A stretch of DNA of 64,000 nucleotides. Source: an uncultured Flavobacteriales bacterium. Lineage in GTDB: Bacteria; Bacteroidota; Bacteroidia; Flavobacteriales; Schleiferiaceae. The first letter of the stretch is position 1. Every line of letters begins with the position of its first letter. This document shows positions 20,955-30,997 of the stretch, piece after piece. The stretch is taken from the NCBI GenBank assembly GCA_938084135.1, contig CALKDS010000035.1, forward strand, positions 1 to 64,000, read 5' to 3'. Below the pieces are notes generated by a model that was not told the DNA's origin, did no database searches, and saw only the letters and a program-made list of their open reading frames with translations. The translations under genes and the position numbers were made by a program.

Positions 20955-22310
20955 ATGACCAAGAATTTCAATACGCAAATCGATGCGTTTATGGTTGGCA
21001 TTCAATCGCGAAATCCTAATGAACCTGAATTCATACAAGCTGTTCAGGAAGTCGCAGAATCTGTTATCCCATTTATTGAGGAAAATCCTAAGTATAAAGC
21101 TGCGAAGATACTAGAACGAATCGCTGAAGCCGAACGTACCATAATGTTTCGTGTTTCATGGACAAAAGATGATGGAAGTGTTGAATTAAATAGGGGCTAT
21201 CGTGTCGAATTCAATAGTGCTCTAGGACCATATAAAGGCGGATTAAGATTTCATCGATCCGTAAACCTTAGTGTTCTTAAATTTCTAGGATTTGAACAGA
21301 TATTTAAAAACAGCTTGACTACTCTGCCTCTCGGAGGAGGTAAAGGTGGGTCAGACTTTGATCCTAAAGGAAAATCAGATGCTGAAGTCATGAGATTTTG
21401 TCAAGCATTTATGACAGAACTTGCTCGACATATAGGTCCTAATACGGATGTTCCTGCTGGCGATATAGGAGTCGGAGGTAGAGAAATCGGATACATGTTT
21501 GGGCAATATAAACGTATTCGAAATGAATTTACAGGTGTATTAACTGGTAAAGGCAAAAATTGGGGCGGTTCCCTTGTTCGTCCTGAAGCTACTGGCTACG
21601 GTACCGTCTATTTCGCTGAAGAAATGCTGAAAACAAAAAAAGAAACCTTTAAAGGCAAAAAGGTAGTTATTTCAGGATCAGGAAATGTTGCTCAGTTTGC
21701 TGCGCAAAAAGCAATTAATTTAGGAGCCAAAGTCCTTACTATGTCTGATTCCTCAGGATATATTCTTGATGATGAAGGCATTGATTCTGAAAAACTTAAA
21801 TTCATTATGAATTTAAAAAATGTAAAGCGTGGTCGCATATCCGATTATTTGGAAGAGTATTCAAAAGCAAAATTTTTTGCTAGTAAGACCCCTTGGGATG
21901 TTCCTTGTCATGTAGCGCTCCCTTGCGCTACTCAAAATGAACTTGACAAAAATGATGCGTTAACCTTGATAAAAAATGGGGTAATATGTATAGCTGAGGG
22001 AGCAAATATGCCCTCTACCCCTGAAGCTATTGAAGCTTTTCACTCAGCTCAACTATTATTTAGCCCGGGAAAAGCAGCTAATGCAGGTGGAGTAGCCACA
22101 TCTGGATTAGAAATGTCACAGAACAGCTTAAGAATGAGTTGGAGCAGCAAAGAAGTTGACGAAAGGCTTCATAATATTATGATTAACATTCATGCCTCTT
22201 GCGTAGAATATGGAACACAAGAAAATGGTTTTGTGGATTACGTCAAGGGAGCTAACCTCGCTGGTTTTGTAAAAGTTGCAGATGCCATGTTAGATCAGGG
22301 AATAATGTAA
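20955..22310 (+). CDS. gdhA: NADP-specific glutamate dehydrogenase
   Basis: GPYKGGLRFHRSVNLSVLKFLGFEQIFKNSLTTLPLGGGKGGSDFDPKGKSD; DVPAGDIGVGGREIGYMFG. Confidence 0.97.
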   Translation: MTKNFNTQIDAFMVGIQSRNPNEPEFIQAVQEVAESVIPFIEENPKYKAAKILERIAEAERTIMFRVSWTKDDGSVELNRGYRVEFNSALGPYKGGLRFHRSVNLSVLKFLGFEQIFKNSLTTLPLGGGKGGSDFDPKGKSDAEVMRFCQAFMTELARHIGPNTDVPAGDIGVGGREIGYMFGQYKRIRNEFTGVLTGKGKNWGGSLVRPEATGYGTVYFAEEMLKTKKETFKGKKVVISGSGNVAQFAAQKAINLGAKVLTMSDSSGYILDDEGIDSEKLKFIMNLKNVKRGRISDYLEEYSKAKFFASKTPWDVPCHVALPCATQNELDKNDALTLIKNGVICIAEGANMPSTPEAIEAFHSAQLLFSPGKAANAGGVATSGLEMSQNSLRMSWSSKEVDERLHNIMINIHASCVEYGTQENGFVDYVKGANLAGFVKVADAMLDQGIM

Positions 22311-22370
22311 CCAAAATGATTCATTGAGACTCCATGTTTTGATTTAATCAGAATATAGTAACACAAAAAA

Positions 22371-23327
22371 TTATAATAAATCTATGCCCAACGTTAATCT
22401 CGCTAGCTGATAATTAGGCGATTGAATATCTTCTGCTTGTTGAAAGTAATTAGACAATGCAAAACTCCCTTTCACATATATTCGGCTATAACCCAATCGA
22501 GCGTATAATCCATAGGACCAAGGATTATTATAAAATCTATTAATTCTTCTGTCCTGAATCGGGCCTGACATGTCATCATAATTCATTTTTCTTGTTGTCT
22601 GAAGTCTGCGCCCTAAGTATCCACCAATTCCAATAGTCAAACCTTTATTGCCATCATTACTACTATTAAATACCAATTCTAATGGGATTTCAATGTAAGA
22701 AGTTGTTAAACTAGATTTAGATCTATCAATAGACGTATCCGTGATAATAGACACGCCCTTTTCCGGGCCCGGAGGGAAATCTGTAGAGATGTAATTATTC
22801 TTTCCAAAATCTAATACACTCCAAGACATAGAAGCTCCTGTTCTTAACCAAAAAGGCGAATTCACCAACCTGTATTGATTATAAAATATATCCCAAGTCT
22901 GGGTTGATGAGGCAAAAAATGTTCCTTGCCGATTTTGTGTCCAACCCTCTGCAGATAATTCAATATCTCCTGAAGAAATATCTAATAGGCTAATCAAGCC
23001 ATAAGAAAAAGACATTCCTTTTTGAATTTTAACTTTTCCAACATTATTTTCAAGAGATGCATTACCTAAATTGACATCAATTTTTATGGAATTAGTCTGG
23101 TTCTCTTGGTCTTCGGGAGGGAGCTCACCGATTTTAATGGCTTTATTCTTTTTACTCTTTTTTTGTTCTTTTTTTAACTCTTTTTCTTTCTTCTTAGTTT
23201 CTTTCTTTAATTCTCTTTTTTCTTTTTTTGTCAATTCCACTGGATTTGGATCACCTGAAGCATCTTGCCCTTTCAAATTAAGGGTTAAAAGAAAAATAAT
23301 TGACAGCGTGTAAGCTAAATATTTCAT
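22371..23327 (-). CDS. Outer-membrane beta-barrel protein with Lys/Glu-rich N-terminal linker
   Basis: Signal peptide MKYLAYTLSIIFLLTLNLKGQ, charged KKEKRELKKETKKKEK tract, beta-barrel C-terminus; ATG at 23327 preferred. Confidence 0.6.
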   Translation of the reverse strand: MKYLAYTLSIIFLLTLNLKGQDASGDPNPVELTKKEKRELKKETKKKEKELKKEQKKSKKNKAIKIGELPPEDQENQTNSIKIDVNLGNASLENNVGKVKIQKGMSFSYGLISLLDISSGDIELSAEGWTQNRQGTFFASSTQTWDIFYNQYRLVNSPFWLRTGASMSWSVLDFGKNNYISTDFPPGPEKGVSIITDTSIDRSKSSLTTSYIEIPLELVFNSSNDGNKGLTIGIGGYLGRRLQTTRKMNYDDMSGPIQDRRINRFYNNPWSYGLYARLGYSRIYVKGSFALSNYFQQAEDIQSPNYQLARLTLGIDLL

Positions 23328-23466
23328 AAGTGTTAAATAGAATGATAGACAGCAAAAATAACAACATTTATGCCATATCGACAATTTAAAGAGATATGAA
23401 TTCCAGGATATCTGATCACAAAAGATTAGATGAGTTTTTTCAGAAAAATTTACCCCACCTTTGCAT

Positions 23467-25815
23467 ATGCCAAAAAAAGGCCCAAAAAAGAATAAAGCAC
23501 ACCGTTCGATGGATGCTGCTTCATTAGCCTCCAGAATCCTTCGACTTCTTCAAAAAAAACCATTCATCACTTTCCCTCTTGAGGATATAGCCTTAGAAAT
23601 GAATATGTTTGAACGCTCCGGAAAAATATTAACTAAAGCTGCAATAGATATTTTAAAGGGAGCAGATCAAATCCGAGAGATAAGTCCAGAAAAGTATCAA
23701 TATAAAATAGATGAAGCTCATGTGCAAGGTGTTTTACAACTGACGTCTTCAGGCACTGGCTATGTAATACCGGGGGGAGAAGAAGATGATATTTTTATCC
23801 GAGAAAATAATTTAGGTCTTGCTTTTGGAGGCGATGAGGTGAAAGTTTTACTTTCTCCTCAAAAAGGCAGGAGAAAAAAAGAGGGCCAAATAACAGAGGT
23901 GATAAAAAGAGCACGAAATAGATTTGTTGGTGAGTTACAAGTTTCCGAAAATCATGCTTTTTTAGTCACGGATAAACGAAAAATAGGCCGAGACTTCTAT
24001 ATCCCGCAGAATAAATTAAATGGTGGAAAAGATGGGCAAATTGTTGTTGCCTCTCTAATTTCCTGGAATAATCCAGAACAAAACCCACAGGGAAAAATTG
24101 AAGAAGTACTTGGTGACCGCGGTGATCATGATACTGAAATACATGCGATACTAAATGAATATGCACTACCCTATTCATTTCCTGAAGAAGTAGAAGCGGA
24201 AGCGAATAACATCCCATTAAAGATTGATGCAAAAGAAATATTGATTAGGAAAGACATGCGCAGTGTCAAAACATTCACTATCGATCCCTATGATGCAAAA
24301 GATTTTGATGATGCCTTAAGTATTGAGAAAATTGATGATCAATACTGGGAAATTGGAATTCATATTGCGGATGTCACCCATTATGTAACCCCTGGAAGCA
24401 AACTTGAAGAGGAAGCTCAAAAAAGAGCAACATCAGTCTATTTAGTGGATAGGGTTGTTCCTATGCTGCCAGAAGTTTTATCAAATAAGGTGTGCTCATT
24501 GCGTCCCAATGAAGATAAGTTTACATTTTCCGCAGTATTTGAAATCAACTCAAATGGTGATATCCGTAACCGCTGGTTTGGCAGAACTGTTATTCACTCG
24601 GACAAGAGGCTCACTTATGAAGAAGCTGAATTAATTATTCAAGGCGAAGCCGATGATCTCCTTGGAAAGGAAATTCGAATCATGAATTCGATAGCTCAAG
24701 ATCTTCGAAAAAAAAGAATGACTGATGGAGCAATTGCTTTTGATCGCGCAGAAGTGAAGTTTAAATTAGATTCTAAGAATGAGCCCATTGGGGCTTCTTT
24801 GAAAGTTGCTCAAGATTCAAATAAACTTATAGAAGAGTTTATGCTTCTAGCTAACAAACATGTTGCTAATATTATCGGTCGCCAAGCCGATGGAAAACGT
24901 AATACCAAAACAATGGTGTATCGAATACATGATCATCCAGACCCGGCGAAGCTTGAAACCCTTTCCCAATTCGTTAGACCATTGGGCTATAATTTGGCAA
25001 CTCAAGGATCACAAGCGGTACGTAAATCGATAAATACTCTTCTCTCCACTGTAAAAGGAACCCCAGAGGCTAATATGCTTGAAACCTTAACGGTAAGAAC
25101 TATGGCTAAGGCCATTTATTCAACTCAAAATATAGGTCATTATGGTCTAGCCTTTGATGATTATACCCACTTTACATCGCCTATTAGAAGGTACCCAGAC
25201 ATGATGGTTCATCGCCTCCTTCAGGATTTTCTAGACGGAAAACATACCCACAACATTGAAGAGTATAATGACATGTGTGACTATTGTTCAAATCGCGAAC
25301 AAAATGCAAGCGATGCAGAGCGAACTTCAATAAAATACATGCAGGCGAAATACATGGATAAATACCTAGGAGAAGAATTTGATGGTATTATATCTGGAGT
25401 AACTGATTGGGGAGTCTTTGTGGAAATACAAAAAATGGGATGCGAGGGTCTTGTTCGTTTAAGTGAATTCAATGATGACTATTATATAATCGATAAAAAC
25501 AATTATAGAATAGTTGGAGAAAGAAATGGGAATAGCTTCAATCTTGGAGATCCCTTACGAATTGTTGTCAAAGACGTAGACTTAGTAAAAAAGACAATTG
25601 ATTTTGGAATACCCCGAAAAAGAGCAACTAATGACAACCAATATCCCAGCAAATTTAGAGGCCGGTTCCACGAGTCTAAACCACAAGAATTAAGGGCAAA
25701 AAAAAACTATTCGATTGATAAAGATTCCGATTTAAGAAAATCTTCAAATCGAGGTAATTCAACATTTAAAGCAAAAGGACCGAAGACAACCAAGGCTAAA
25801 AAGAAACGTCGTTAA
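23467..25815 (+). CDS. rnr: Ribonuclease R
   Basis: RNB motifs FTIDPYDAKDFDDALS, HIADVTHYV, FTSPIRRYPDMMVHRLL; C-terminal S1 domain and basic tail; ATG at 23467 preferred. Confidence 0.95.
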   Translation: MPKKGPKKNKAHRSMDAASLASRILRLLQKKPFITFPLEDIALEMNMFERSGKILTKAAIDILKGADQIREISPEKYQYKIDEAHVQGVLQLTSSGTGYVIPGGEEDDIFIRENNLGLAFGGDEVKVLLSPQKGRRKKEGQITEVIKRARNRFVGELQVSENHAFLVTDKRKIGRDFYIPQNKLNGGKDGQIVVASLISWNNPEQNPQGKIEEVLGDRGDHDTEIHAILNEYALPYSFPEEVEAEANNIPLKIDAKEILIRKDMRSVKTFTIDPYDAKDFDDALSIEKIDDQYWEIGIHIADVTHYVTPGSKLEEEAQKRATSVYLVDRVVPMLPEVLSNKVCSLRPNEDKFTFSAVFEINSNGDIRNRWFGRTVIHSDKRLTYEEAELIIQGEADDLLGKEIRIMNSIAQDLRKKRMTDGAIAFDRAEVKFKLDSKNEPIGASLKVAQDSNKLIEEFMLLANKHVANIIGRQADGKRNTKTMVYRIHDHPDPAKLETLSQFVRPLGYNLATQGSQAVRKSINTLLSTVKGTPEANMLETLTVRTMAKAIYSTQNIGHYGLAFDDYTHFTSPIRRYPDMMVHRLLQDFLDGKHTHNIEEYNDMCDYCSNREQNASDAERTSIKYMQAKYMDKYLGEEFDGIISGVTDWGVFVEIQKMGCEGLVRLSEFNDDYYIIDKNNYRIVGERNGNSFNLGDPLRIVVKDVDLVKKTIDFGIPRKRATNDNQYPSKFRGRFHESKPQELRAKKNYSIDKDSDLRKSSNRGNSTFKAKGPKTTKAKKKRR

Positions 25816-27638
25816 TCTTTAGGCTCCCAAATATTATCATTTCTATTGATATCTGCAGTCCAATTTTCTGGGTCAATAATTATCCTTTCAATATTCTCTA
25901 TGGGTAGATCTAATGTGAATATTCGGTCAAGCTGTGTGTAATTCCAGGGGGGCAAAACACTAAACCCTTTTTTATGACCAAACATTGAGCTAAGCGGTAT
26001 TGTATAATCTAAAGCAGATCCTGATTTTAAAATAATTCTCATATCGACTGGGATAGCCATTGATCCTATTCTCTTCAAGGATATTTGAGTCGTTTTGTTA
26101 TCAATACCATAAGCAGATTCAATGGCAATATCTGGGTATTTATTGGTTGAAATCCAGAGGTTTAAATACCAATCGAGAATCATGCCGGACTCTTTTTCAG
26201 CAATCCTTAAAAAATCTTTTGGGGTTGGGTGCTTAAATGACCATTCATTTTTATATCGAGTCATAGTAGACCAAAATGGACCTTCGCCAATAATTCCACG
26301 AAGTTGAACTAAAAACAAAGAACCCTTCATATACGCTGCCAATTGATAAGGGAATTTCCCATCAAAATAATTTGCAAGTGTTCCTGTAGGTTCAATCCAT
26401 GACTCCCTGGCTAATTTTGAGAATCTTGACAAGTACGAATTATGCGGATTTAAAACATTTTTATGGAGTAAAACATTCATTGCTTCATCCTCAGCAAAAC
26501 TGGTAAATCCTTCATCCATCCATGAGTATTGCTGCTCATCAGTTCCGAGCATTCCATAAAACCACATGTGAGAAGCTTCATGAATTGTAGTAGATAAAAG
26601 ATCATCATATGAGTCTCCTTGTACTTGCATTACAGTTGCCATTGGATACTCCATTGCCCCTTCACCCCCTTGAATTATGGTGAATTGTGGCCATTCATAA
26701 CTCCCAAATTTTTGTTCCATGAATTGGAAATAACTCTTTATATCTTCCTTAAATTTCTCCTTGCTAAGGTGCTTTGATGATTTTTTGTCTTTTTTATAGA
26801 TAAAATGTAAGTCAGCTCCAGATAAAGATTTTCTCTTTTCATGAATAAAATTTTTATCTGCTACCCACGCAAAATCGTGAACTTTTTTTGCTTGGAAATT
26901 CCATGTCAATCGTGTCCCTTTTTTATGATTTATCTCCTGAGAAGAATACCCATGACCAATATTATTGGGATTCATTAGCATCCCCGTTCCCCCTAATAAG
27001 TAATCTGAATCAGCTGTAATATTGACATTAAATGTACCATAGTCCCCGTAGAATTCTCGAGCAACATATATATCTGGATGCCAACCATCTTGATCAAAAA
27101 CGCAAATTTTTGGATACCACTGGGTAAAAGTGTAAGCAACACCTTCTGGACCTTCTCTTCCTGCCCTCTCCACTAACTTTGGAATATGAGTAATATACTT
27201 TAATCTAAAAACAACAGTCTCTCCAGGCTTTATTTCTTGGGGCAATACGCCATGTAAAATAGTTTGATCAATATAAAAAGAGACGAGTTCATCATTCATC
27301 GTCATCTCCGATATAATCTGAGATCCCCATTCCTCATTCTTATATTTCTCAATATTATTACCAATTGCATTGTCCTTAAATCTAGATGGTATATTGGCCA
27401 TGTTTGAGAGCATACTTCCTGGCTGAAATGCATTCCAATATAAATTAAAAAACACATCAGATAAAGATTCAGAGCTATTGTTCGTGTAACTAAGTTTTAA
27501 ATCACCATTTAACAAATTCTTCTTGTCGTCTAGATCAACATTTATATTGTATTCAACTTCTTGTTGCCAATATACCTGGCCTTGCAGAATTGATGCATTC
27601 CAAAAGAGAATAACTATGGATAAAATTATTTTTTTCAT
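25812..27638 (-). CDS. M1 family metallopeptidase
   Basis: TTIHEASHMWFYGMLGTDEQQYSWMDEGFTSFAE (HExxH-like HEASH zinc site plus downstream Glu). Confidence 0.9.
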   Translation of the reverse strand: MKKIILSIVILFWNASILQGQVYWQQEVEYNINVDLDDKKNLLNGDLKLSYTNNSSESLSDVFFNLYWNAFQPGSMLSNMANIPSRFKDNAIGNNIEKYKNEEWGSQIISEMTMNDELVSFYIDQTILHGVLPQEIKPGETVVFRLKYITHIPKLVERAGREGPEGVAYTFTQWYPKICVFDQDGWHPDIYVAREFYGDYGTFNVNITADSDYLLGGTGMLMNPNNIGHGYSSQEINHKKGTRLTWNFQAKKVHDFAWVADKNFIHEKRKSLSGADLHFIYKKDKKSSKHLSKEKFKEDIKSYFQFMEQKFGSYEWPQFTIIQGGEGAMEYPMATVMQVQGDSYDDLLSTTIHEASHMWFYGMLGTDEQQYSWMDEGFTSFAEDEAMNVLLHKNVLNPHNSYLSRFSKLARESWIEPTGTLANYFDGKFPYQLAAYMKGSLFLVQLRGIIGEGPFWSTMTRYKNEWSFKHPTPKDFLRIAEKESGMILDWYLNLWISTNKYPDIAIESAYGIDNKTTQISLKRIGSMAIPVDMRIILKSGSALDYTIPLSSMFGHKKGFSVLPPWNYTQLDRIFTLDLPIENIERIIIDPENWTADINRNDNIWEPKD

Positions 27639-27642
27639 TTAT

Positions 27643-28488
27643 CTAATCATTTAAAATTCTAGTATGAGCTAATCGAGGACCACGATCTGTTTTTTCAAGA
27701 GTACAAGTTTCATTTTGTGGATCATGTTCTAAAAATAAACGATAGCCATTTATAGCAACCTCATTTAGAATCAAGCTCTTTTCTTCTAAAGTAATTAAAG
27801 GACGAGTATCATAGCCCATTACGTATGGCAAGGGGATGTGCCCCACTGATGGGAGTAAATCCGCCATGAATACTATTGTCTCTTCCCTGTATGAGATTAT
27901 TGGACACATTTGAGCATCAGTGTGGCCATTGACAATAAAAGCATCAAAACCCAATTCCGTTGATATTCGACTCTCTCCTGCTGGAGCATCAATAAAATTG
28001 AGTTGTCCACTTTCCTCTAGTGGTCTTATATTTTCTTCAAGAAAAGAGGCTCTCTCCCTCTTGTTAGGAGATTTTGCCCAAGATAAATGACGCCTATTTG
28101 TCCAATAATTTGCGTTTTCAAAAGTTGGTTTGAGGATTCCACCACTTCTTTCCACAGCTCCACCCACATGATCGAAATGCAGATGCGTCAAAAAAACATC
28201 AGTAATATCTTTAGGTTGAAGTCCAATTTTTTTAAGATTGCCTTTTAGGCTTTCATTCCCATGAAGGTGGTAATGACTAAAAAACTTTTCGTCTTGCTTT
28301 GACCCTATTCCAGTATCAATTAGAATCAATCGATCATTATCTTCAATGAGCATAGACCGCATTGCCCATGTGCACAAATTATTCTGATCAGCTGGATTTG
28401 TTCTTTGCCAAAGAGACTTTGGGACTACTCCAAACATTGCTCCCCCATCTAATTTGAAAAACCCGGTATTTATAGCATGTAGCTTCAT
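27643..28488 (-). CDS. MBL-fold metallo-hydrolase
   Basis: LTHLHFDHVGG; LIDTGIGSKQ; FIVNGHTDAQM. Confidence 0.9.
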   Translation of the reverse strand: MKLHAINTGFFKLDGGAMFGVVPKSLWQRTNPADQNNLCTWAMRSMLIEDNDRLILIDTGIGSKQDEKFFSHYHLHGNESLKGNLKKIGLQPKDITDVFLTHLHFDHVGGAVERSGGILKPTFENANYWTNRRHLSWAKSPNKRERASFLEENIRPLEESGQLNFIDAPAGESRISTELGFDAFIVNGHTDAQMCPIISYREETIVFMADLLPSVGHIPLPYVMGYDTRPLITLEEKSLILNEVAINGYRLFLEHDPQNETCTLEKTDRGPRLAHTRILND

Positions 28489-28639
28489 GGTGTAAATTTA
28501 GTAGGGATAAATCCCACTACATAATTTCTATTGCTTTAATTAAATTTAAAAAAAAGAAATAAAGTCTCCCGACTACCCACACAACCTAAACACTTATGTG
28601 CGACTAAGGCGCATCTAGATTTTACGAGGATTCCAAAAT

Positions 28640-29086
28640 TTATAACTTCTTATTTCGTTTTGATTGAAAAAAATCTTTTAATAAATCAGCACAAACCTCT
28701 TCTTCAATACCTCCGGTAACAACTGTTTTGGAATGAACTTGGATTCCAAGGGCATTGAACCCTCTCTTTTCATCTTTTGCACCAAAAACTACACGGTCAA
28801 TTTGAGACCAAAAAAGAGCCCCAGCGCACATAGTACAGGGTTCTAATGTTATATATATAGTGCAATCTTTTAGGTATTTAACCCCAAGATAATTTGCAGC
28901 TGAGGTTATAGCTTGCATTTCAGCATGTGCAGTCACGTCTGTCAATCTTTCAGTTAAATTATAACCTCTTGCTATTATTTTATTATTAGCCACAACAACA
29001 GCACCCACGGGGACCTCGTCCTCTTCAAAAGCCTTAACTGCTTCTCTTATTGCTTCGCGCATAAAATACACATCATCAAATTCCAT
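28640..29086 (-). CDS. tadA: tRNA-specific adenosine deaminase
   Basis: TAHAEMQAI and EPCTMCAGAL zinc/catalytic motifs; 148 aa. Confidence 0.93.
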   Translation of the reverse strand: MEFDDVYFMREAIREAVKAFEEDEVPVGAVVVANNKIIARGYNLTERLTDVTAHAEMQAITSAANYLGVKYLKDCTIYITLEPCTMCAGALFWSQIDRVVFGAKDEKRGFNALGIQVHSKTVVTGGIEEEVCADLLKDFFQSKRNKKL

Positions 29087-29119
29087 AAGGATAAAGCTAC
29101 GCAGCCCCTCTTGCTTTTC

Positions 29120-29127
29120 TACCTTTG
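29120..29127 (+). promoter_or_regulatory. Bacteroidota -7 element TACCTTTG upstream of aspS
   Basis: Exact TAnnTTTG match 17 nt before the ATG. Confidence 0.55.
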
Positions 29128-29144
29128 TATTCTAAACTATTATC

Positions 29145-30896
29145 ATGTATCGTACTCATACCTGTGGAGAATTAGGACTTTCGGAAGTTGGTCAAACTAT
29201 AATGTTAAGCGGCTGGATCCAAAGGCGCAGAGACTTTGGTAGTCTTTCATTTATTGATCTAAGGGATCGATATGGTATAACTCAACTAGCTTTCAATGAG
29301 GGATTAGATGCCCAAGTAATGAAAGAAGCACGGCTCATAAATAGAGAATCTGTAATTCAAGTAGAAGGGGTCGTTGTACAAAGAGAGAAGAAAAATAAAG
29401 GCTTAGAAACAGGAGAGATAGAAATCAGAGTAACTTCAATTAAAACTCTTAGCTCAGCAAAAACTCCTCCATTTACTATAGAAGAAAAAACTGATGGAGG
29501 AGATGATTTAAGAATGAAATATCGTTATCTCGATTTAAGACGAAAATCTGTTCGAGAAAAATTATTACTTAGAGATAAAATCAGTATGTCAGTAAGGACT
29601 TATCTGAATTCAAACGGGTTTGCTGATATTGAGACACCTTATCTGATCAAATCAACACCCGAAGGAGCCAGAGATTTTGTTGTTCCGTCAAGAGTGAATC
29701 ATGGTCAATTTTATGCTCTTCCGCAATCTCCACAAACATTTAAGCAGCTATTAATGATTGGTGGCTTAGATAAATATTATCAAATTGTTAGATGCTTTAG
29801 GGATGAAGACTTAAGGGCAGATCGACAGCCAGAATTCACTCAAATTGATTGTGAAATGTCATTCATAGAGCAAGAGGATATTTTAAATGTATTTGAAGGA
29901 CTGTTGAAACATGTAATAAAAGAAGTGCACTCCAAAGAGATTGAATCAATCCCCAGGATAACCTATGAAACAGCAATGAAAAAATATGGGAATGACAAAC
30001 CCGATATTCGTTTTAATATGACCTTTGTAGAGCTTAATGAGTTAGTAAAAGATTCTAATTTTTCCGTCTTCAACAATGCTCAATTAGTTGTTGGAATAAA
30101 TGTAAAAGGATGCTCTAATTATTCTCGTAAAGAGCTCGATATATTAACAAGTTTTGTAAAACAACCGCAGCTTGGAATGTCAGGCCTTATTTGGATGAAG
30201 GTGGATGAAACCGGGACGCCAAGCTCAAGTGTAAATAAGTTTTTCAATGAAGAAGAACTCAAAAAATGGATAACAACGTTCAATGCAGAAAAAGGAGACT
30301 TAGTTCTGGTTTTAGCAGGAGAAAAAGCGAAGACTCGAAAGGCGTTAAGCGAGTTAAGAATGTACTTAGCGGAAAGTTTAGGATTAAGAAACCCTATGGA
30401 ATTTGCTCCATTATGGGTTACTGATTTCCCACTTTTAGAAAGAGATGAGGATAACAATCGATGGGTGGCAATGCATCATCCATTTACTAGTCCCAAGATA
30501 GAAGATATAAAAAAAATCGATTCTGACCCAGGAGCGGTGCGGGCAAATGCTTATGACTTAGTTTTAAACGGCAATGAGATTGGAGGAGGCTCTATCCGTA
30601 TTCACGAAAAGAAGATTCAATCAAAAATGTTTGATCTTTTAGGATTTACAGAAAGCGAGGCAAATGAGCAATTTGGATTTTTAATGAATGCTTTTGAATA
30701 TGGTGCGCCTCCGCATGGCGGAATTGCATTTGGTTTCGATCGCTTGGTCGCATTAATGGGTGGAGATGAAGTCATCCGAGATTACATTGCTTTTCCAAAA
30801 AATAATTCAGCAAGAGATGTTATGATTGAAGCTCCTTCAGAAATCTCTAATGAACAGTTAGAAAACCTATCCATTAACGTAATACCTAAGGATTAA
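29145..30896 (+). CDS. aspS: Aspartate--tRNA ligase
   Basis: [10 protein letters not shown]...[54 protein letters not shown]. Confidence 0.97.
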   Translation: MYRTHTCGELGLSEVGQTIMLSGWIQRRRDFGSLSFIDLRDRYGITQLAFNEGLDAQVMKEARLINRESVIQVEGVVVQREKKNKGLETGEIEIRVTSIKTLSSAKTPPFTIEEKTDGGDDLRMKYRYLDLRRKSVREKLLLRDKISMSVRTYLNSNGFADIETPYLIKSTPEGARDFVVPSRVNHGQFYALPQSPQTFKQLLMIGGLDKYYQIVRCFRDEDLRADRQPEFTQIDCEMSFIEQEDILNVFEGLLKHVIKEVHSKEIESIPRITYETAMKKYGNDKPDIRFNMTFVELNELVKDSNFSVFNNAQLVVGINVKGCSNYSRKELDILTSFVKQPQLGMSGLIWMKVDETGTPSSSVNKFFNEEELKKWITTFNAEKGDLVLVLAGEKAKTRKALSELRMYLAESLGLRNPMEFAPLWVTDFPLLERDEDNNRWVAMHHPFTSPKIEDIKKIDSDPGAVRANAYDLVLNGNEIGGGSIRIHEKKIQSKMFDLLGFTESEANEQFGFLMNAFEYGAPPHGGIAFGFDRLVALMGGDEVIRDYIAFPKNNSARDVMIEAPSEISNEQLENLSINVIPKD

Positions 30897-30997
30897 TTAA
30901 TATGTTCCTAAACATTAAGTATAGATAACCTTTTGCAAAGCTAGAACAAAATGCTAACTATCTCTGTTCTAAAAGAATACTCCAATAAATATTTACC

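Noticed and set aside
28489-28639. 150-bp intergenic region between MBL hydrolase and tadA as a possible ncRNA or riboswitch
   Set aside because: Only weak interrupted hairpins (e.g. GTAGGGAT..ATCCCACTAC) and no known riboswitch core visible; would need Infernal/Rfam.
30119-30457. 112-aa minus-strand ORF within aspS
   Set aside because: Antisense to highly conserved aspS.
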